DNA of 64,000 nt from Dendrophyllia cribrosa (Eukaryota; Cnidaria; Anthozoa; Scleractinia; Dendrophylliidae), in the NCBI GenBank assembly GCA_024195265.1, contig JAJLRJ010000003.1, positions 30,436,227 through 30,500,226 on the forward strand, read 5' to 3'. This document shows, piece by piece, positions 1 through 11,933 of this stretch. The notes under the pieces are model-generated. The model did not search any database, had not been told where the DNA came from, and saw only the letters and a program-made list of their open reading frames with translations. The stretch's first letter is position 1. Each line of letters begins with the position of its first letter. The position numbers and the translations under genes were made by a program.

Positions 1-1803
1 CTGTCAATGGTATTTTAATTAATACACAATGACAAATCTTTGACTTCACTAATGAAATCTTTTGGATATTTCAAACTTGTACAATATTTCCCTTTTATAC
101 AAGCTTAGCCAGACATTAAAAATTCATCCAAGACAGAACAGGGAATAAAAATTAAAAGAAATGAAATGATGTCTTATGAAATGTTAAAAAAATAAATGTG
201 TTGTGGCTTTCTGTACAATTTTTTAATAAAATCACTCTTGGCATCTACATATGATTTCTTTGCTCAGGGCAGAGCATTTCCAAGGCCAAGAGGGATCTAC
301 AAGTAGCCCAAAAGTCAAAGAAGCTTGCAGGTGAATCAATCAGTGATAGATTTCACTGCTACTGAATGTCACCTCGTATCACACTATTAAATACAATGTA
401 TGGCTGCTGAAGGCTGTTCTCTAGTTCTGTAAACATAAAATTCTTTTTTTTTTTGGCTTTTAACCATCTCCAAATCAGCTCAGAGGGTATATGGTGATTT
501 CGATAAACAAGATGCACATGCAGTCACTTTTGCTAAATTTGAATTTGGGCCAGGCAACAGAGGGTATTTATTGCAACTGTGATAGCCTCTTGCAGTTTCA
601 CAGATTGTCAATGTATAGTAACTGTAACAGTTCGTAAATACTTAGTGTGCTGGATGCATAAAGCACCATTTAAAAAGGGCTCGGCAGCTTTATTTTGTTC
701 TTAGAAAAAAGCAAGAGCAGTTGGTGCACCAACAGCTATCTTGTACTCATCACCAAACAAGGGTATTTCAAACTATTTCGCCAAAAAATTAAACACACAT
801 AAATGGCCCATGCACAGATAGTGTCTGTAGCAGAAAGCAAGTTGCTATGGATTTACTTTGCACACTACCAGACATGACCAGACACGTTTCCATGGTCACA
901 AAGTATGTGTAGGGTTCAAGTATGTGCACTTTACTCTTTCACATGGAAGCCCGAGTGTAAAACCACTGAATAATTTATGATAACTGCCCAAATTATATTT
1001 TCCATAGAAAACAAACAATTGCAACATATAGATTGATACACTTTGTTATAAAAACAACAAATTATTTAGAAAAGTGAAGTGAACCACCATAACGTTTATT
1101 TTACCTTCCATGATAATACAGTGGAATTAAAGGGTCACAAGAGAGTCCATCCCTGATGGTTAAGGAATGTTATCTCAAAAATATATTTTCAAATCTGATA
1201 AAATGCAGTGCAGTACACAATACAGGAATGTAATTCATATAATTACATTCATGGTGAAATCGTGAAACCAGATATAATACCCATAAAGGAACGGCTACAT
1301 GTAAGGACTGGAATTCAAGAAGGGTGACAAATTTAACCATGAAATGTGGATTTTGGTAGAAATAATTCAGTACCTTCGAAATTTATAAATGCACATGCCA
1401 CAGTTAGTAAACCAGATCCGCGATCCAGCTGCTTGTTAAATTGTTTGTTGTGAACTGCTGCTTCATCAAATTAGGCGATTCATTGATATGTTCTGATCCA
1501 CGAAATAGTTTCTCTGGACACTGGCTGTAATTGATAATTCCTGGTGGTATAGTGAAGTTTTGAACTTCTTACTCTAATTTACAAACTCTAGCACTTGAAA
1601 CACGCAGTCTTTGTCGTTGAAAATCAACATAGTGATTCTCAAGTATAACCATCCCAAGCCAATACCTTAAGCAATTTTTGGACCGAATTTTGCAGAAATG
1701 ATCACTATAACTCAATTGTATTGTCCTAATGTAGTGTCCTAATCCCGTTTTTTTACTTCCGTTTTAGATTTTATTGTTTTGAAACTAGCCAATCAAATCC
1801 TAT

Positions 1804-1871
1804 GTCCCCAGAGCCACTTGGTCCTCGTGCTCAGGCTCCAACAGCTAAGAGGGCCAAGCGGCTCTGGGGAC
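1804..1871. repeat. Short hairpin MITE, copy 1
   Basis: A 68-bp unit whose ends are inverted: it begins GTCCCCAGAGCC and ends GGCTCTGGGGAC, with a second matched pair (CTTGG.CCTC / GAGGGCCAAG) inside. It lies on the left side of the central spacer of the large inverted repeat. Related copies are at 2019-2086 and 6985-7052, and a decayed one near 27985-28032. Confidence 0.75.
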
Positions 1872-2018
1872 GAGAATGGACAATCAAATGAATATATCTT
1901 TCCAGCAACAGATTTCATTTCGAAACCTAATTGCTCGTATAGGGCAGTCATTATAAAAAAAAAGTTTGTTAGCGGATTTATGATTATCTGGACAACTAAC
2001 TAGCTTGCTGTCATTCTC

Positions 2019-2086
2019 GTCCCCAGAGCCGCTTGGCCCTCTTAACTGCTGGAGACTGAGTACGAGGACCAAGGGGTTCTGGGGAT
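2019..2086. repeat. Short hairpin MITE, copy 2
   Basis: Reverse-orientation partner of the 68-bp hairpin unit at 1804-1871. It starts GTCCCCAGAGCC and ends in a slightly decayed GGTTCTGGGGAT. Its mirrored position suggests the unit was present before the large inverted repeat formed. Confidence 0.7.
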
Positions 2087-3257
2087 GCAGGATTTGATTG
2101 GCTAGTATGAAAACAATGAAAGTTAAAACTGAAGTAAAAAATATAGATTAGGTCACACTGACGGGAAATCGAGTTAGTGATCATTTTCTGCAGAATTCGG
2201 TTGAAAAATCGCTTTGTAGCTTGCATTTAAACTGTCGGAAGGTATTGGCTTGGGACACTTATACTTGGGAATCACTTTTAATGTTGATTTTTTAACGACA
2301 AAGACTGCGCATTTTTAAGTGCTAGAGATTGTTAATTAGAGGAAGAAGTTCGATCGAGGATTCCTTTGGCTGGACGTAAACAACATGGCCAACAAAACTT
2401 CACCGTCCCACCTGAGGGATAATCAATTTCACAAGTGTCCGGAGAAACTATTTTGTGGATCAGAACATATTAACGAATCGCCTTATTTGATCAAGCAGCA
2501 GTTCACGACGAGCAAAAAGCATGTGGCATGTGCATTTATAAATTTCAAAGGCACTGAATTATTTCTGCCAAAATCCACATTTCGTAAAAAAATTTGCCAC
2601 CCTTCTTGAATTCCAGTATATTACGTGTGTAGTTGTTCATTTATGGGTATTATATCTGGTTTCACGATTTCATTACATTCCTGCATAAACGATTGTGTAC
2701 TGCACTGTACTGCACTGATGGACTGTTTTGCTACCCAATTCCACTGTAGACCCTGTATTATTACTGAAGGTGAAATAAACGTTATGGTGGTTCACTTCAT
2801 TTTTCTAATTAATTTTTTGTTTTTATAATGAAGTGTATCCATACATTGCAATTTTTTATTGTTTATTTTTTATGGAAAATATATTTGGGCAGTTATCATA
2901 TTCATTGGTTTCACACTAGGGCTTCGAAGTAAATCCTAAGTGCCCTTGAAACCAAGTTTAAATGTGAAAGAGTATAATACACATACTTGAACCCTACATT
3001 GTGACCAAAGGAAATCCATTGCAAGTACTCTCCTCAGTTTTCTGGGCTTTCCCACCACATCAATCCAAGTAACCAGGAGCTTAGGTAATAAGCTCCTGCA
3101 GTAACTGACTGCCTGTAACAGGCTAACAGAATACTGATCAGTACATGTGGTGCAGTTATCCTCAAACTTGCTTTCTGCTACAGAAACTGTCTGTGTGGGC
3201 CATGTATGTGTGTGTGTTTGGGAAATTAGTTTGAATATCCTTGTTTGGTAATGAGGA

Positions 3258-3335
3258 CAAGATTAATAATAATAATTATCATTTATATAGTGTACATATC
3301 CATAGTTCAAGGCGCTTTACAATCAAATAGCAAAA
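3258..3335 (+). repeat. SINE/LINE-tail-like fragment
   Basis: A short run of AAT repeats is followed by TTTATATAGTG and CAAGGCGCTTTACAAT. That combination is a widespread animal repeat signature. It is present only in the right arm of the surrounding inverted repeat, consistent with a later insertion. Family assignment is uncertain. Confidence 0.35.
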
Positions 3336-3615
3336 TATAGCTGTTGGTTTACCAACTACTCTTGCTTTTTCTAGGAACAAAATAAAGCTGAGCCTTTTTT
3401 AATGGTGCTTTATGCATCCAGCACACTAAGTATTTATGAACTGTAACAGTTACCACATTGACAATCTGTGAAACTGCAAGAAGCTAACACGGTTGCAATG
3501 GATACTCTCCATGCCTGGCCCAAATTCAGGTGATGAGGCTTACTAATCTCACACTGGCACCAATAAAAGACATGCTTTACAAGGATGTTATGTGAATTAT
3601 AATATGCAAGCCGTT

Positions 3616-3715
3616 CACTCTGAGCCATTTGGCTGTTTTTAAACAGCCAAATGGCTCAGAGTGTCATAATCATTTTAAAACAAAATTAAAATTTTGTTTT
3701 AAAATGATTATGACA
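3616..3715. repeat. Two adjacent near-perfect hairpins
   Basis: 3616-3663 is a palindrome with a 23-bp stem and 2-base loop (arms begin CACTCTGAGCC and end GGCTCAGAGTG). 3662-3715 is a second AT-rich palindrome (arms TGTCATAATCATTTT and AAAATGATTATGACA). Both are exact by eye. They lie within the right arm of the large inverted repeat, and the left arm lacks them, so they arose or inserted later. Confidence 0.8.
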
Positions 3716-4454
3716 GTGGCATATATCTTCATCATGTGGCACCGGAACAGATAGATTCCAGTTCCTGTTAAGCTGATCTTAGAACTCATGCTAAAAAGTT
3801 GGCTTTAGTTCACATACAAACTTTCACTGGCAGGATTTATGAGGATGAAATATTAACAGAGTTTTCCAAAAATTGATTTTCATGTCTGAAGATGACAATG
3901 GATCTTGTTATCTGTTGTGAAAACCCATCATCTCTGCAAAGGGCTCAAATGGAGTTTTCTGGAAAGGGAGAATCTGTTGAATGAAGTGAGTGCATGTACA
4001 AAAGAACCAGGAAGACAGATGCTGGAGCTCAATCAGTCTTCATGTCTTTTGCTTCTGCACTCATCTTGTTTATCTGAATCACCATAATCCCTCTGAGCTG
4101 AGCATGATGCGAAAACGAGTTAAAGTCAAAAAAAAAGATTTTTATGTTTACAGAACTAGAGAACATTAGCCTTCTGCAGGCAATTTTAATAGAGTGATAA
4201 GAGATGACATTCAGTGACAGTGAAATATATCACTAGTTGATTCAACTGCAAGCTTCTTTGACTTTTGGGCTACTTGTAGATCTCCCTTGACCTTTAATTT
4301 GCAATAACAGTGGAAATGCTCTGCCCAGAGCAAAACAGTCATGTAGATGCTAAGAGTGATTTTGTTAAAGAGTTGCACAGAAAGCCACAACACATATTTC
4401 AACATTTCATAAGACATCATTTCTCTTTATTTTCTTCCCCGTTTAGCCCTAGAT

Positions 4455-6360
4455 GGGCGACCCTAAAATCAGGAATGGTGGAACGGCGGAATGACGGAAT
4501 GGCGGAACGACGGAAAACCACCCCAAATCCTAAAAGACGGAATAGCGGAAATCGTCCCAAATCCTAAAAGGCGAAATGGCGGAAAATCACCCCAGATCCT
4601 AAAAGACGGAACTATAAATCTAAATAAAAAATAATAAACATATAATATAAATAAGTGCTCGCGTTAGAGATGGAAGAAAATACCGTAGAAAATGGTTAGG
4701 TATCAGGATAACGGAGATGATGAAGCACCCCTGTCATGATTGGAAGCTCTTTTAGCCGATATGTCGACGATTTAATTAGAAGCTTTTTTTGAGCGCTTTC
4801 TTGGTTATTAGTTACCAGGGGTCAGTAAAAATGCCGTACTGCCCGCCGTACCAATTTTTAAATGCAATTTGCCAGTAAACCTTGTCTAGACTAAATTCTT
4901 CACGCAACTGATCAGTTTCGCGGAAAATGGTACCGCTATTCTAGACCAAAATTCTGTGATTACTATACCCTATCCCAGACTAAACTGCCTGAAAACCATA
5001 CCCTTCACAACGGCACATACCTATATAGCGCATATATGGGAGTACCCCCCCCCCCCCCCCCCCGGGCGTTTATGGGAGCTTAAAAACAAAGGAAAAGTCT
5101 AAATCTTAACCCCTGAAAGTGTCCGCGGCCGCCTACGGAAATTTGTAAATACAGTGTTTGTATGGGAGTTCGTGTTTAACTAAAAAGCTTTTAAACGTGT
5201 TTACGCTTTGGTGTGATGGGGCATTAGTTACCGTTGATGTTATTACCAGTTGATGTTAGCTCGTTAATGATTAGTTTTGTAATTTAGACTGTGTCAAGAT
5301 GAAGTAAGTCACCGCTTGTGATTTCATGTCTGCTTTTGATTACGAACCTATACTTTGATTTTACTCGAAAAAGAGGAATTGATAGATTGGCTAATGGACG
5401 ATGAAGTGACCACAGTTGTAGAAAAATATAATTCAAAACATAAAAATCCAAACGTTGTATTGCTTGCCCTTTTCTTAGTTTTGTCTTTGGGTTATCTGTC
5501 ATAAAAATATTGATCTGCACGGACAGGATGAGTGACTGAATAACAGCCAAATAAAAGAAGATCATCATGAGGTGTTATACTATTTTTTGTAATGTGGTGA
5601 TGCTTGTTATCCTTTCACACTGCAGTACAAGACCTGCTGATCAGTTTGTGTCCTTGGGCAAGCCTGCTTTTTCTTCTTGCATTATGTAAGTAATTTTTTT
5701 GCGGTTTCAGGAAGTCCCGTTTAATTGAAAAACATGCATAGGTGTAAACCATGCATATGCATATATTTCGCTAGTGTGGTTTATTGCTGTGGCAATGGAT
5801 GAGAAATAACTCGGGCGTTCCTCTTCATGCATAAATTTCCGCGGAAGTAATATTTTGAGAAAGCCTTAATGACCAATCATTAGAAAACCAAACAACGCAA
5901 AAAAAATTAGACCTGGTGTGATCGCACACTCATTCAGGGTCATTTTGGTATACATGAAAATGTGGTAAAAAAAAAGGTCAATTCGTTGGAAAATCTCCCA
6001 TGAAAGCTTCTAAATCGTCGAAGTATCGGCTAAAAGAGCTTCCAATCGTGACAGGGGCGCTTCATCATTTCCGTTATCCTGATACCTAACCATTTTCTAC
6101 GGTATTTTCTTCCATCTCTAACGCGAGCACTTATTTATATTATATGTTTATTATTTTTTATTTAGATTTATATATTTATATTTTTTATATTTATTTATTT
6201 ATATTTATAGTTACGTCTTTTAGTATCTGGGGAGATTTTCCGCCATTCCTCCTTTTAGGGTTTGGGGCGATTTTCCGCTATTCCGTCTTTTAGGATTTGG
6301 GGTGATTTTCCGCCATTCCGTCGTTCCGCCATTCCACCATTCCGGATTTTAGGGTCGCCC
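4455..6360. mobile_element. Foldback DNA transposon, MULE-like, 1906 bp
   Basis: The ends are inverted: the left begins GGGCGACCCTAAAATC and the right ends GATTTTAGGGTCGCCC. They are flanked by a 9-bp duplication with one mismatch, GCCCTAGAT (4446-4454) and GCCGTAGAT (6361-6369). Inverted similarity continues inward for several hundred bases, for example about 4670-4790 against 6000-6130. The subterminal part is a small repeat of 'CCTAAAAGACGGAA' type. A 9-bp duplication with long inverted ends is typical of Mutator-like foldback elements; that assignment is inference. No transposase ORF was recognised. The insertion site is confirmed because the surrounding inverted repeat resumes immediately after 6370. 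A poly(C) tract sits at 5046-5062. Confidence 0.85.
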
Positions 6361-6480
6361 GCCGTAGATGAATTCAAAATGTCTGGTCAAGCTTGTATAA
6401 AACGGAAATATTGTACAAGTTTGAAATGTCCAAAAGATTTAATTAGTGAAGTCAAAGATTTGTGTATTAAAATGCCATTC

Positions 6481-7256
6481 AAACTGTTATTTGGCTGTAA
6501 ATAACATCTAATAAATAACATATCATGGTCAGCCCTTGCACACAAATCACATTAAATTCTAACTAAACTCCATTGAAATCCACCTTTACATTTCAAATAG
6601 ATTCCTAGAACAGCCCAGAAGTTTCAAAAATAAAATGTGGTCTTAAATTGTTATCTATACCTTGAATTCTGGATGGCATCGGCCAGACTAGCCATTGATG
6701 TTTTTTTTAAATCTCAGCTGATGTAAGATTCATTATAGCCAAAATCCTTCAACTATCTGATCACGAATCACGACAATTGTTACCATATCCACGACTCGGA
6801 AACTGCCGAAAGTTTAACGATAACATCTAACTACTCCTCACGAAAAGAAAAACGTCCAACTTCTGAAATGAGACAGCCAGAATCCTGCCATTTCTTGCAC
6901 TGTGTTCTTCATATTGCAGGCACGTCCGCCATTTTGAAAAAACTGTGAGCCTGCGCAGAACAACCGGAAGTCCTAGAATCCTGCGTCCCCAGAGCCTCTT
7001 GGTCCTCGTACTCAGGCTCCGGCGGTTAAGAGGGCCAAGCGGCTATGGGGACGAGAATGGCTCGCTGTCTGTTTGTTAGCAGTACCCAGGCCCCTCCGCT
7101 TTATAGGGTGGTGGCCTAGCCTGAAGAAATGTGATGTGTTCCATGTTTAGTCAGTTGCAGTAATAAAAGCATGATTCATAACTTTGTTAACAATTACGAA
7201 TCGGGAGTGTGGAGCGCTTTCTATTCATAAATGTTTTTTGGCCTTTCGGGTTTCAC
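6481..7256. other. Non-coding stretch with one hairpin MITE
   Basis: No gene was recognised. The only structured part is a third copy of the 68-bp hairpin unit at 6985-7052 (GTCCCCAGAGCC to CTATGGGGAC). The rest is unassigned, AT-rich sequence. Confidence 0.5.
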
Positions 7257-7260
7257 TTAA

Positions 7261-8064
7261 GGCGGGGGTAAACCTGAATTTTAATGAAATTTTAAAAGGT
7301 TTTAAGAAGGGATGGGAGAAAGAAAATGATTTTTGGAACACCAACAGACAGTCGATACCCACGTAAGAGCACCCCAGGTTGCTAGTGGACTAACTTGGTA
7401 TCCGTCTATTAATTATTAACTACAAATTTAAAACTTCACTAAATCTTCAATATTTCTTATTTCTCTAAATTGTACCAATCTTTTGAGAAAGACTATTTCC
7501 TCCCAAACATACCCAAAAATCACCCAAAAATTTACAAAACACTCCATAACATAGATTTATGTTTTAAGCATAGGGTTTTGGATTGCTTGAAACGTGAATG
7601 AGATATTTCCATGAAAGCCATGTCAAGTGGCGGAAAAATGGCGTTTAGGTTAACTCCTGCCTTAAGACGAACATTTTCAAGAAAATCCTTGATGTAATCG
7701 ACATTAAGCTAAAAGATGTCAAGAAATCCACGAGTTCAAGACTTCTGTCAGAATTGTGAATGAAAACAGTAATGTTATGACGTTATAGGACGGTATCCGT
7801 CTATTAATTATTAACTACAAATTCTAATTTTAAAACTTCACTAAATCTTCAATATTTCTTATTTCTCTAAGTTTTACCAATCCTTTGAGAAAAACTATTT
7901 CCTCCCAAACATACCCAAAAATCACCCAAAAATTTACAAAACACTCCATAACATAGATTTATGTTTTAAGCATAGAGGTTTTGGATTGCTTGAAACGTGA
8001 ACGAGATATTTCCATTAAAGCCATGTCAAGTGGCGGAAAAATGGCGTTTAGGTTAACTCCCGCC
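7261..8064. mobile_element. TTAA-flanked MITE with internal direct duplication
   Basis: The left end reads TTAA then GGCGGGGGTAAACCT and the right end reads AGGTTAACTCCCGCC then TTAA, so the ends are inverted and both flanked by TTAA (7257-7260 and 8065-8068). Inside, 7397-7665 is repeated almost base for base at 7791-8068, a period of about 394 bp, so the right end also occurs once internally (ending near 7661). TTAA duplication is typical of piggyBac and Kolobok type elements; the class is not proven. No transposase gene is present. Confidence 0.65.
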
Positions 8065-8227
8065 TTAACTCCAGGGAGATTGTAGAAGAAAAGGCATCAA
8101 AGAACAACTTGAAGGGGATAATAAGAATGTAATGTGTGTTGGGAATGAAGAACACGTTGCATTGAATTTTGCTTTCCATAATCCCAAATATATTGCTATA
8201 TATGTACCTGTGCTGCCGAGTTTCGTT

Positions 8228-8520
8228 GTCTCCTTTCAAGGGAGGTAGGGTCGTAGCAGATAGCATTGGTCTCCTTTCAAGGGAGGTGGGGCCGTAGAAG
8301 ATACCATTGGTCTCCTTTCAAGGGAGGTGGGGCCGTAGAAGATACCATGGGTCTCCTTTCAAGGGGGGGGGGGGGGGGGGGGGGGGGGGTGGGGGGTCGT
8401 AGCAGATACCATGGGTCTTTTTTCAAGCGAGGTGGGGTCGTAGAAGATACCATGGGTATCCTTTCAAGGAAGGTGGAGTCGTAGAAGATACCATGGGTCT
8501 CCTGATTATGGAGGTGGGGC
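8228..8520. repeat. 41-bp minisatellite with poly(G) tract
   Basis: About seven degenerate copies of a 41-bp unit containing TCTCCTTTCAAGGGAGG and GTAGAAGATACCAT. One copy is interrupted by a run of about 24 G near 8366-8390. The glycine-rich ORF across it is a by-product of the repeat. Confidence 0.85.
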
Positions 8521-8694
8521 CACTGTAAAAGAGGGGAATGGGGCTACGGAAGTTGTCATGGGTATCTGGATAAGGGGAGGGGGCTATAGGGAGAGACAGT
8601 AGTCTCAACTTATTTTGGTGGGTCCCTAGTATGTAAGAGAGTTTTGACCACTTCCCTTATTGAAAACGATATCTTAGGCCTGGACAGCACACTA

Positions 8695-9673
8695 CAACAC
8701 ACTACACCAGAATACAGAAACTGGCTTGCTCTTGGTCATGGCCTAACAACCGTGCTTTGTCAAGGTCTTCGCCCATTTATTAACCGAGAGACAGAAGCTT
8801 TCTATAAGAAGGTAACGGCAGAAGTTGCAGCTTGGCCTGGAGCTGGACCTTGTACCTGCGTCTATGTCGCTAGAAGGAAACCAAACCAGTTTCACGACAT
8901 GGGCAACTGTGTATGGGCTAACGTCCTTCAGGCTCATCACCATGGGAACAAGCCAAACTGGAAACAGAGTGATTCCGCCAAGTGGACGGATCTAAACCTG
9001 GGTCCTTGGGAGATAGCTAAGCTCTTCCTCCCTGATTTGGGAGGACATGCGGTAATAGCGAAAGCAGAGGACATGGACATCACTGGAATCTTGAACCTGA
9101 TGTACTGGTGTGATCAGTTCCGACCCATTCCTCAGGCCTTGATCAAAGATGTTCGTGATATTCATAAACGTACCTTGGTACATGTATCAAAGCTAGAGCT
9201 AACCGATGCTGACATGGCGACTGCGTTTGGTGCAATTGAAAATTTGCTTCAGGATCCTCACTTGGCCCACGATCCGGATTCCCAGAAAGCCCTGGGTGAG
9301 ATCAAGACACTCAAATGTGTGTCAGACGTCAACAATTTTCAAGCTCAAGTTCTTATTCAATATAAAGAAACGGCTGAAAAAGATATTTTGGGTCTTAAGA
9401 GAAAACTTGAAAAAGTGTCCACCCGTAACCAGAAACATCGAAACCGGTTGGCGGGGCATCTACACGATATGCAGGAGTCATTAGAAAAGGTAAACAACAA
9501 GATATCAGCTGGAATTACCTTTGCAAAGTTCGTCAAAAATGGTACTCTGTTTCCATGCAGCAACCTGATCAAGTGTACTCAAGCAATAATAAGGCTCAGG
9601 CTAACTCCTTGGCTGATGATCCTTTTGTTGTGCAGTTGTGTCACCATCCTTGATCCCAGGTCATACAAAGATG
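8695..9673 (+). pseudogene. Copy A, HEPN exon (degenerate paralogue of 31633-32659)
   Basis: This open frame is closely similar to the first coding exon of copy B. It covers the DZIP3-type HEPN region, a coiled coil and a hydrophobic helix near the end (LTPWLMILLLCSCVTIL). It ends at a good splice donor, GTAAGT at 9674. No ATG in the homologous position is kept: similarity to copy B begins only at 8695, and the short upstream part of the frame uses non-homologous sequence. The conserved Arg of the HEPN R-x5-H motif of copy B is His here (codon 9163-9165), while the downstream His is kept. Together with the stops in the next exon this marks a non-functional copy. HEPN function (RNA cleavage or protein interaction) is known for the family and inferred here. 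Confidence 0.8.
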
Positions 9674-9989
9674 GTAAGTAAATAATCTTTATTGTTGATA
9701 AAAAGACTCGTAACAAACGTTTGAGTTTACATGAAAAACAATAAGAATTATAAGAGTTATAAACTAAACGAAACTAGAGTTTAGATTAAAACATTACAAA
9801 TAGATTTTCAAACTACACTTTTATCTCAGGATTATTCATTTAAGGTAATGGTAAAATGGTACATAGATATTTATCGACCTGCCAAGGTAAACATCCTGAG
9901 ACTTTTTTAACACCAAAAAAGAATAGTGTGATTTTTGTAGCTTACTGCCTAAAGAGGCGTAAGCTACTATGCTATCCGTTTGAGTGAGT

Positions 9990-10030
<41 letters not shown>

Positions 10031-10193
10031 GCCGATCTTGACCCGATATTCCCCGATCTTAACTCCTTTTTTGTTTTGGAACCTCGTCGGTTGTTCAACG
10101 TTTGTCGAGGATAGCTTCGCAACCTCGTCGGTTGTTCAACGTATGTCGAGGATAGCTTCGAATGGTCCGAATCGAATGTTCACTCAGAGAAGA

Positions 10194-10780
10194 TGTTTCG
10201 CGGCTTCGGGATGAGTCGCTACTTTAAATTGAGGGATACACGAACTGATGTATGCCAGACGAATTTTTATTTCGCACTAGATTTGTCCAGATCGTCGCTA
10301 GACTGTACGTAGCTGGATCGCTATACAACTGAAGCTAGATCGCTAGACAACTGAAGCTAGATCGCTAGACAACTGAAGCTAGATTGCTGGACAACTGAAG
10401 CTAGATTGCTGTGAAAAGAAAATTAAATGACAAGTTACATTCTTGCACAGATTTGAATCTAAACCCTTAAGTTTAAATCTACAAATCCTAAGACGCACTA
10501 AGACGTACTAAACAATTTTCTACTTACAATTCTGTGTCATTCTTATCCACATACATTCAGTTGATCTTCTACTTTGTTACTATTAACTTCACGAATCGTT
10601 GTAACTGATTCGATTTAAAATATATTTCGAAAAATTCTATCACCTCTTAATTGGTTAGATTTTCGGCCCAGCTCTTCCGCGGTTTTGGGCCCAGTCCTGG
10701 CCGCATTTACGGCGCCCAAAACAATAACAAAAAAAACTACAAAATTATATTCGTGAGAATTACGATCGAAATTCACAACA
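10194..10780 (-). repeat. BEL 3' LTR, 587 bp
   Basis: It ends TG...CA on the plus strand and matches 15892-16447. It carries more copies of the 22-bp CTAGATCGCTAGACAACTGA-type repeat near 10320-10400 than the other LTR, which explains its extra length. An AATAAA polyadenylation signal is present on the minus strand at 10266-10271. Confidence 0.95.
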
Positions 10781-10838
10781 CTCTCGGCCCCAGTGCGGAA
10801 ATTAGGGCTCGGACCTAATTGAGCAACGACTAATTACT

Positions 10839-11933
10839 TTAAGTTTTGCTGCATGCAAAAAGTTCATTGTTCATGAGTTCCTGGTTTGTCGCAATCAAGC
10901 AAAGTTTGTGGACAGGTCTGTGATATTCTCCCTGTTGGGTCTTGATCCGCACTTTCCTGACGAGCCCATCATTTCCTGGATACGTCGTGATAACTATGGC
11001 CATCTTCCACTGGCATGTTCTGCGTTTTGGATCAATTTCAAGCACTAAATCCCCAACTTGGATGTTCTCGCGCTTGTGGAACCATTTGTTTCGCGGCAAC
11101 AGATTTGGTGCGAAATACTTCATCCAGCAGGTCCAGAATTCTGTAATTCGGGTTTGTGTACTTCTGTGAAGGTGTCTTGGATTAATCTTGTCCTCAGGCT
11201 CTGGCTGGGGTGGTGGATTATGTTGGCCAATGAGGATTTCGTTTGGTGTGATAGGCGGACTCTCCCAAATGTCATCAGAGCTCGGATACAGGGGTCTCCT
11301 ATTAATCAAGTACGTCACTTCAGCTAGGATAGTTCTCCATTGTTCTTCAGTGTAGACTTGATTCTTGCAAGTGGAATTCAACGCTTGTCTCACGGACTTG
11401 ATCAGAGTTTCCACGACACCATTCTGATGGCTTGCGCGTGGCGTATTCCACAGCCATTTGAAGTCGCAACTGTAATCCTCTGACAGAACACTCTGAATCT
11501 TGGGGATATCCCAAAGCTTCATTACTTCCTTAAGGTAATCTTGTGCACCAACGAAATTAGTTCCACAGTCCGACCAGCAGACGTTTGGATGTCCGCGTAA
11601 ACTTGCAAATCGTCGAAATGCCATCAAGAATGCATCAGTCGTTCTGTCCGTTACGAGTTCCAAGTGTACTGCTCTGCTTGTCATGCATGTAAAGATGACG
11701 ACCTGTGCTTTTTTCAGCGTCTTCCTGTTTGCAAAAGCCGGAAATCCTGCTGCCAATCGAAGACTTGGAATTTGACCCATCAGTTGGTTGAGTGGTTTCT
11801 TTCGCAATTTCTTGCAGATGACGCACTTCGAGGTGAGGTCTTTAGACATTTTGCGGAGTCCTATGATCCAATACCTCCTTCTTGCTTCGTGCATTAGACA
11901 CTTGTAGCCGCAATGACCGCGCTTCTCATGTAA
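10839..11933 (-). pseudogene. BEL integrase
   Basis: The first codons after the premature stop encode the integrase zinc-binding His/Cys region (HEKRGHCGYKC and later CVICKK). These are followed by the catalytic core: an acidic position in the strand around SRAVHLELVTDRTTDAF, the Asp in WSDCGTNFVGA, and the Glu in HQNGVVETLIKS. Integrase inserts the cDNA, giving the flanking 5-bp duplication. The frame ends 58 bp before the 3' LTR, a normal layout. Confidence 0.9.

Larger units (their letters stand above)
1..6480. repeat. Large diverged inverted repeat (left arm 1-1880, right arm 2013-6480)
   Basis: The sequence at the window start reappears reverse-complemented far to the right: 1-130 pairs with about 6366-6480, 170-300 with 4300-4420, 1480-1510 with 2435-2485, and 1700-1800 with 2095-2200. 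The spacer is about 1881-2012. The right arm carries extra DNA (parts of 3000-3400 and the foldback element 4455-6360). By eye the arms differ at many positions, so this is an old palindrome or pair of inverted copies, not a perfect one. The left arm runs off the window, so its true end is unknown. No coding gene was recognised in either arm; the short ORFs here look random. Confidence 0.8.

Noticed and set aside
8266..8484. Glycine-rich ORF
   Set aside because: It is a translation of the 41-bp minisatellite and its poly(G) run; there is no sign of selection for a protein.
10942..11897. Plus-strand ORFs over the BEL integrase
   Set aside because: They are shadows of the minus-strand polyprotein.
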